A DNA stretch of 9,905 nt from Elusimicrobiota bacterium (GTDB taxonomy: Bacteria; Elusimicrobiota; Elusimicrobia; FEN-1173). Position numbers and translations under genes: made by a program. The DNA is taken from positions 1 through 9,905 of the forward strand of contig JACQPF010000285.1 of assembly GCA_016207625.1 (NCBI GenBank). The letters are read 5' to 3'. Under the pieces are notes generated by a model. It searched no databases. It worked only from the letters and a program-made list of their open reading frames with translations, and was not told the DNA's origin. Position 1 is the stretch's first letter. Every line of letters begins with the position of its first letter. Below are positions 8,195-9,905 of the stretch, piece by piece.

Positions 8195-9032
8195 ATCCCA
8201 CTCCGAACGAGACCAAGAGCGCCGACAGGAAGTAATCGCTCACCAAGATCAGCACCATGGAGACGACCACGGCGCTCGTGGTGGCGCGGCCGACTCCTTC
8301 GGCGCCTCCCGTGCAACGGAGCCCTTTGTAGCAAGATGTTACTACAATAATCAGACCAAATGCGAAGGATTTGATCAATCCGTGGAGCGCTTCCTCCAAC
8401 CCGATCGCCCGGATCTCGTTCCAGAAGATGGTCGAGGGAATATGGAGGCGGGCCGTGGCAATGATGTACCCCCCCAGCATTCCAATGAAATCCGCGTATA
8501 TCGTCAAAAGCGGCACCATGAGGAGACAGGCCAAAACGCGCGGCAAGACCAGGTGACGGACAGGGTTCGTCCCCAACGTGTACAGGGCGTCCACCTGCTC
8601 GGTCACGTTCATGGTGCCGAGCTCCGCCGCGATGGCCGCGCCGATGCGCCCGGCCACGACGAGGGCCGTCAACACGGGGCCCAGCTCCTTCAAAAGGGAC
8701 AGGCCCACGACGGTCCCGACGTAAAGGGGCTCGTTGAAGACCTTCCGGAACGAAAAACCCGTCTGCAGAGCCAAAACCATGCCGGTGAAAAGAGCCGTGA
8801 GGCTAGTCACCGGGAACGACCGCACCCCGATCTCATGCATTTGCGTCAGGGTGTCGCGCACGTCCATGCCGGCGCGGAGGAACCAATAAACCGTCTTCTG
8901 CAGCATCACCGTGACGCTGCCCACCGTTTCGGCCCAGCCGATCGCATGCCGGCCGAGGATCAAAAAAGGCGAGTTGGGGCTTTTATCCATCATGAAACAG
9001 TTTGACAAATTTTTCCGGGCGCGGCCATACAT
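8193..9032 (-). CDS. mlaE: Mla phospholipid transport permease
   Basis: Inner-membrane permease (MlaE/YrbE family) partnering MlaF and MlaD. 279 residues with several membrane segments (about 75-92, 104-130, 165-195, 222-237, 252-275). The family signature is clear: FTGMVLALQ (82-90), ELGPVLTALVVAGRIGAA (116-133), AAELGTMNVTEQVDAL (135-150) and LGTNPVRHLVLPR (153-165). The N-terminal helix about 30-70 fits the interfacial helix of MlaE. The start at 9032 is chosen for GAGGG four bases upstream; the tandem Met codons at residues 14-15 would give 266 residues, nearer the usual 260, but have no ribosome site close by. The open frame continues to 9098 inside alr and is not needed. The gene follows alr by 7 bases and precedes mlaF by 7. 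Confidence 0.96.
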   Translation of the reverse strand: MYGRARKNLSNCFMMDKSPNSPFLILGRHAIGWAETVGSVTVMLQKTVYWFLRAGMDVRDTLTQMHEIGVRSFPVTSLTALFTGMVLALQTGFSFRKVFNEPLYVGTVVGLSLLKELGPVLTALVVAGRIGAAIAAELGTMNVTEQVDALYTLGTNPVRHLVLPRVLACLLMVPLLTIYADFIGMLGGYIIATARLHIPSTIFWNEIRAIGLEEALHGLIKSFAFGLIIVVTSCYKGLRCTGGAEGVGRATTSAVVVSMVLILVSDYFLSALLVSFGVG

Positions 9033-9036
9033 GACG

Positions 9037-9041
9037 CCCTC
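9037..9041 (-). promoter_or_regulatory. Ribosome site of mlaE embedded in the alr stop
   Basis: Minus-strand TGAGGGCGTCATG: the alr TGA (9042-9040) overlaps GAGGG, four bases before the mlaE ATG at 9032. It supports that start over alternatives at 9098 and 8993. Confidence 0.7.
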
Positions 9042-9905
9042 ATATCGTCTCTTTAGTGATTCTGGGGACGCGGGGGGCGATGCCGCAGACGATCTCATAC
9101 GAAATGGTGTCCGCCCATCCCGCCATCTCCTCCACCGTGATGCGGTCCTGCCCTTGCGCCCCGATCAGGACCACGTCCTCCCCCACGTCCACGCCGGGCA
9201 CGTCCGTGACGTCGACGATGGTTTGGTCCATGGTCACGCGTCCCACCACGGGGCATCGCCGGCCCTTCACGAGGACCCAGCCCTTGTTGGTGAAGAGGCG
9301 CCGGTACCCGTCGGCGTACCCCACCGGCAGGGTGGCCAGCCGGGAGGGGCGCGAGGTGCGGTACGTGGCGCCGTAACTGACGCTCGTCCCAGGCTGAACC
9401 GTTTTTAAAAACACCACTTTCGTCTTCCAGGACAGCACCGGAGCCAATTCGGCCTTCCCCATCGTTTGGGGGAACGGATGGATGCCGTAGAGCGCCAAGC
9501 CGGGACGGACCATGTCGTAATGGCTTTGAGGACATTGGAACGTGGCCGCGGAATTGGCCGCATGCGCCAGGACGCGCGGGACCCATCGCCGGATGGGGTC
9601 CAGCGTCGAACGAAAAAGGTCCAATTGGTTTCTGGTGAACTCCACAGAATCCGCGTAGGCGAGGTGAGTGTAAATGGCCTCCAAGGAAAGCGCGGGGGCG
9701 TTCATGATGGTCTGCGCCGTTTCCAAGGCGGCTTCGGGAGTCATGCCGATGCGTCCCATGCCCGTGTCCACTTTCATGTGGACGGGAACTTGTTTTTTTA
9801 TGTCTGAAGCGGCCGTCGACAGGGCCTGGGCCGCCGCCCGGCTGGCCACGGTGGGAACCAAATCGTTTTCCAGGGCCGCGGCGAAACTTTCGAAAGGATA
9901 GAGAC
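9040..9905 (-). CDS. alr: Alanine racemase, 5' end missing
   Basis: PLP enzyme interconverting L- and D-alanine for peptidoglycan; cytoplasmic homodimer. 287 C-terminal residues are visible; the gene runs off the right edge, and about 85 N-terminal residues with the PLP lysine are outside (estimated from where DTGMGRIG, about residue 45-52 of the visible part, falls in known Alr). Seen: HMKVDTGMGRIGM, AHAANSAAT, MVRPGLALYGIHP (the end of the barrel domain), then the C-terminal beta domain with VSYGATY, whose Tyr (codon 9375-9373) is the expected catalytic tyrosine, LPVGYADGYRR, and GRVTMDQ (where Thr stands before the Met, often Cys or Thr-like in the family). A start at 9861 would be a TTG inside the conserved domain and is not the true start. 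The stop shares bases with the mlaE ribosome site, so alr leads the mla genes in this operon. Confidence 0.96.
   Translation of the reverse strand, partial: LYPFESFAAALENDLVPTVASRAAAQALSTAASDIKKQVPVHMKVDTGMGRIGMTPEAALETAQTIMNAPALSLEAIYTHLAYADSVEFTRNQLDLFRSTLDPIRRWVPRVLAHAANSAATFQCPQSHYDMVRPGLALYGIHPFPQTMGKAELAPVLSWKTKVVFLKTVQPGTSVSYGATYRTSRPSRLATLPVGYADGYRRLFTNKGWVLVKGRRCPVVGRVTMDQTIVDVTDVPGVDVGEDVVLIGAQGQDRITVEEMAGWADTISYEIVCGIAPRVPRITKETI

Noticed and set aside
6500..8350. A 616-codon open frame on the plus strand
   Set aside because: It is antisense to mlaD, mlaF and the end of mlaE, with composition typical of a mirror frame and no recognisable motif.
9033..9098. Longer mlaE start at 9098
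   Set aside because: It would overlap alr and adds a Ser/Ala/Pro stretch unlike the family; the ATG at 9032 has a good ribosome site.

Overview
The window is a single block of eleven tightly packed genes, all read on the minus strand (right to left here). It comes from a G+C-rich bacterial chromosome. Both end genes run off the window: alr (5' part missing, right edge) and rlmB (3' part missing, left edge). No gap between genes exceeds 48 bases. I see no RNA gene, mobile element, CRISPR array, convincing promoter or terminator. It therefore looks like the inside of one long operon, or of overlapping operons.

Reading in the direction of transcription, the right third holds alr (alanine racemase, D-Ala for peptidoglycan) followed by mlaE-mlaF-mlaD, a phospholipid ABC transport system between inner and outer membrane. 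The MlaD is unusually long: after the anchor and MCE domain come a helical stretch and a beta-rich C-terminal domain. An Mla system implies a two-membrane (diderm) cell. No mlaC or mlaB is seen.

The middle holds a DUF151/BFN 'bifunctional nuclease' family gene, then radA (DNA recombination/repair ATPase), then a membrane-anchored PIN-TRAM protein of the YacL type.

The left third holds ispD and ispF (two steps of the MEP isoprenoid pathway, overlapping by 4 bases), cysS (cysteinyl-tRNA synthetase) and the start of rlmB (23S rRNA 2'-O-methyltransferase, overlapping cysS by 4 bases). The order radA - PIN/TRAM - ispD - ispF - cysS - rlmB is the one known from Bacillus-type Firmicutes, without disA, gltX, cysE and mrnC, and here it is joined to envelope genes.

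The organism is a diderm bacterium using the MEP pathway. The Mla proteins and BFN family would fit groups such as Elusimicrobiota, Omnitrophota or Desulfobacterota, but the phylum cannot be fixed from this sequence alone. I found no clearly new system. The points most worth a second look are the MlaD C-terminal domain and the joining of the two conserved gene blocks.
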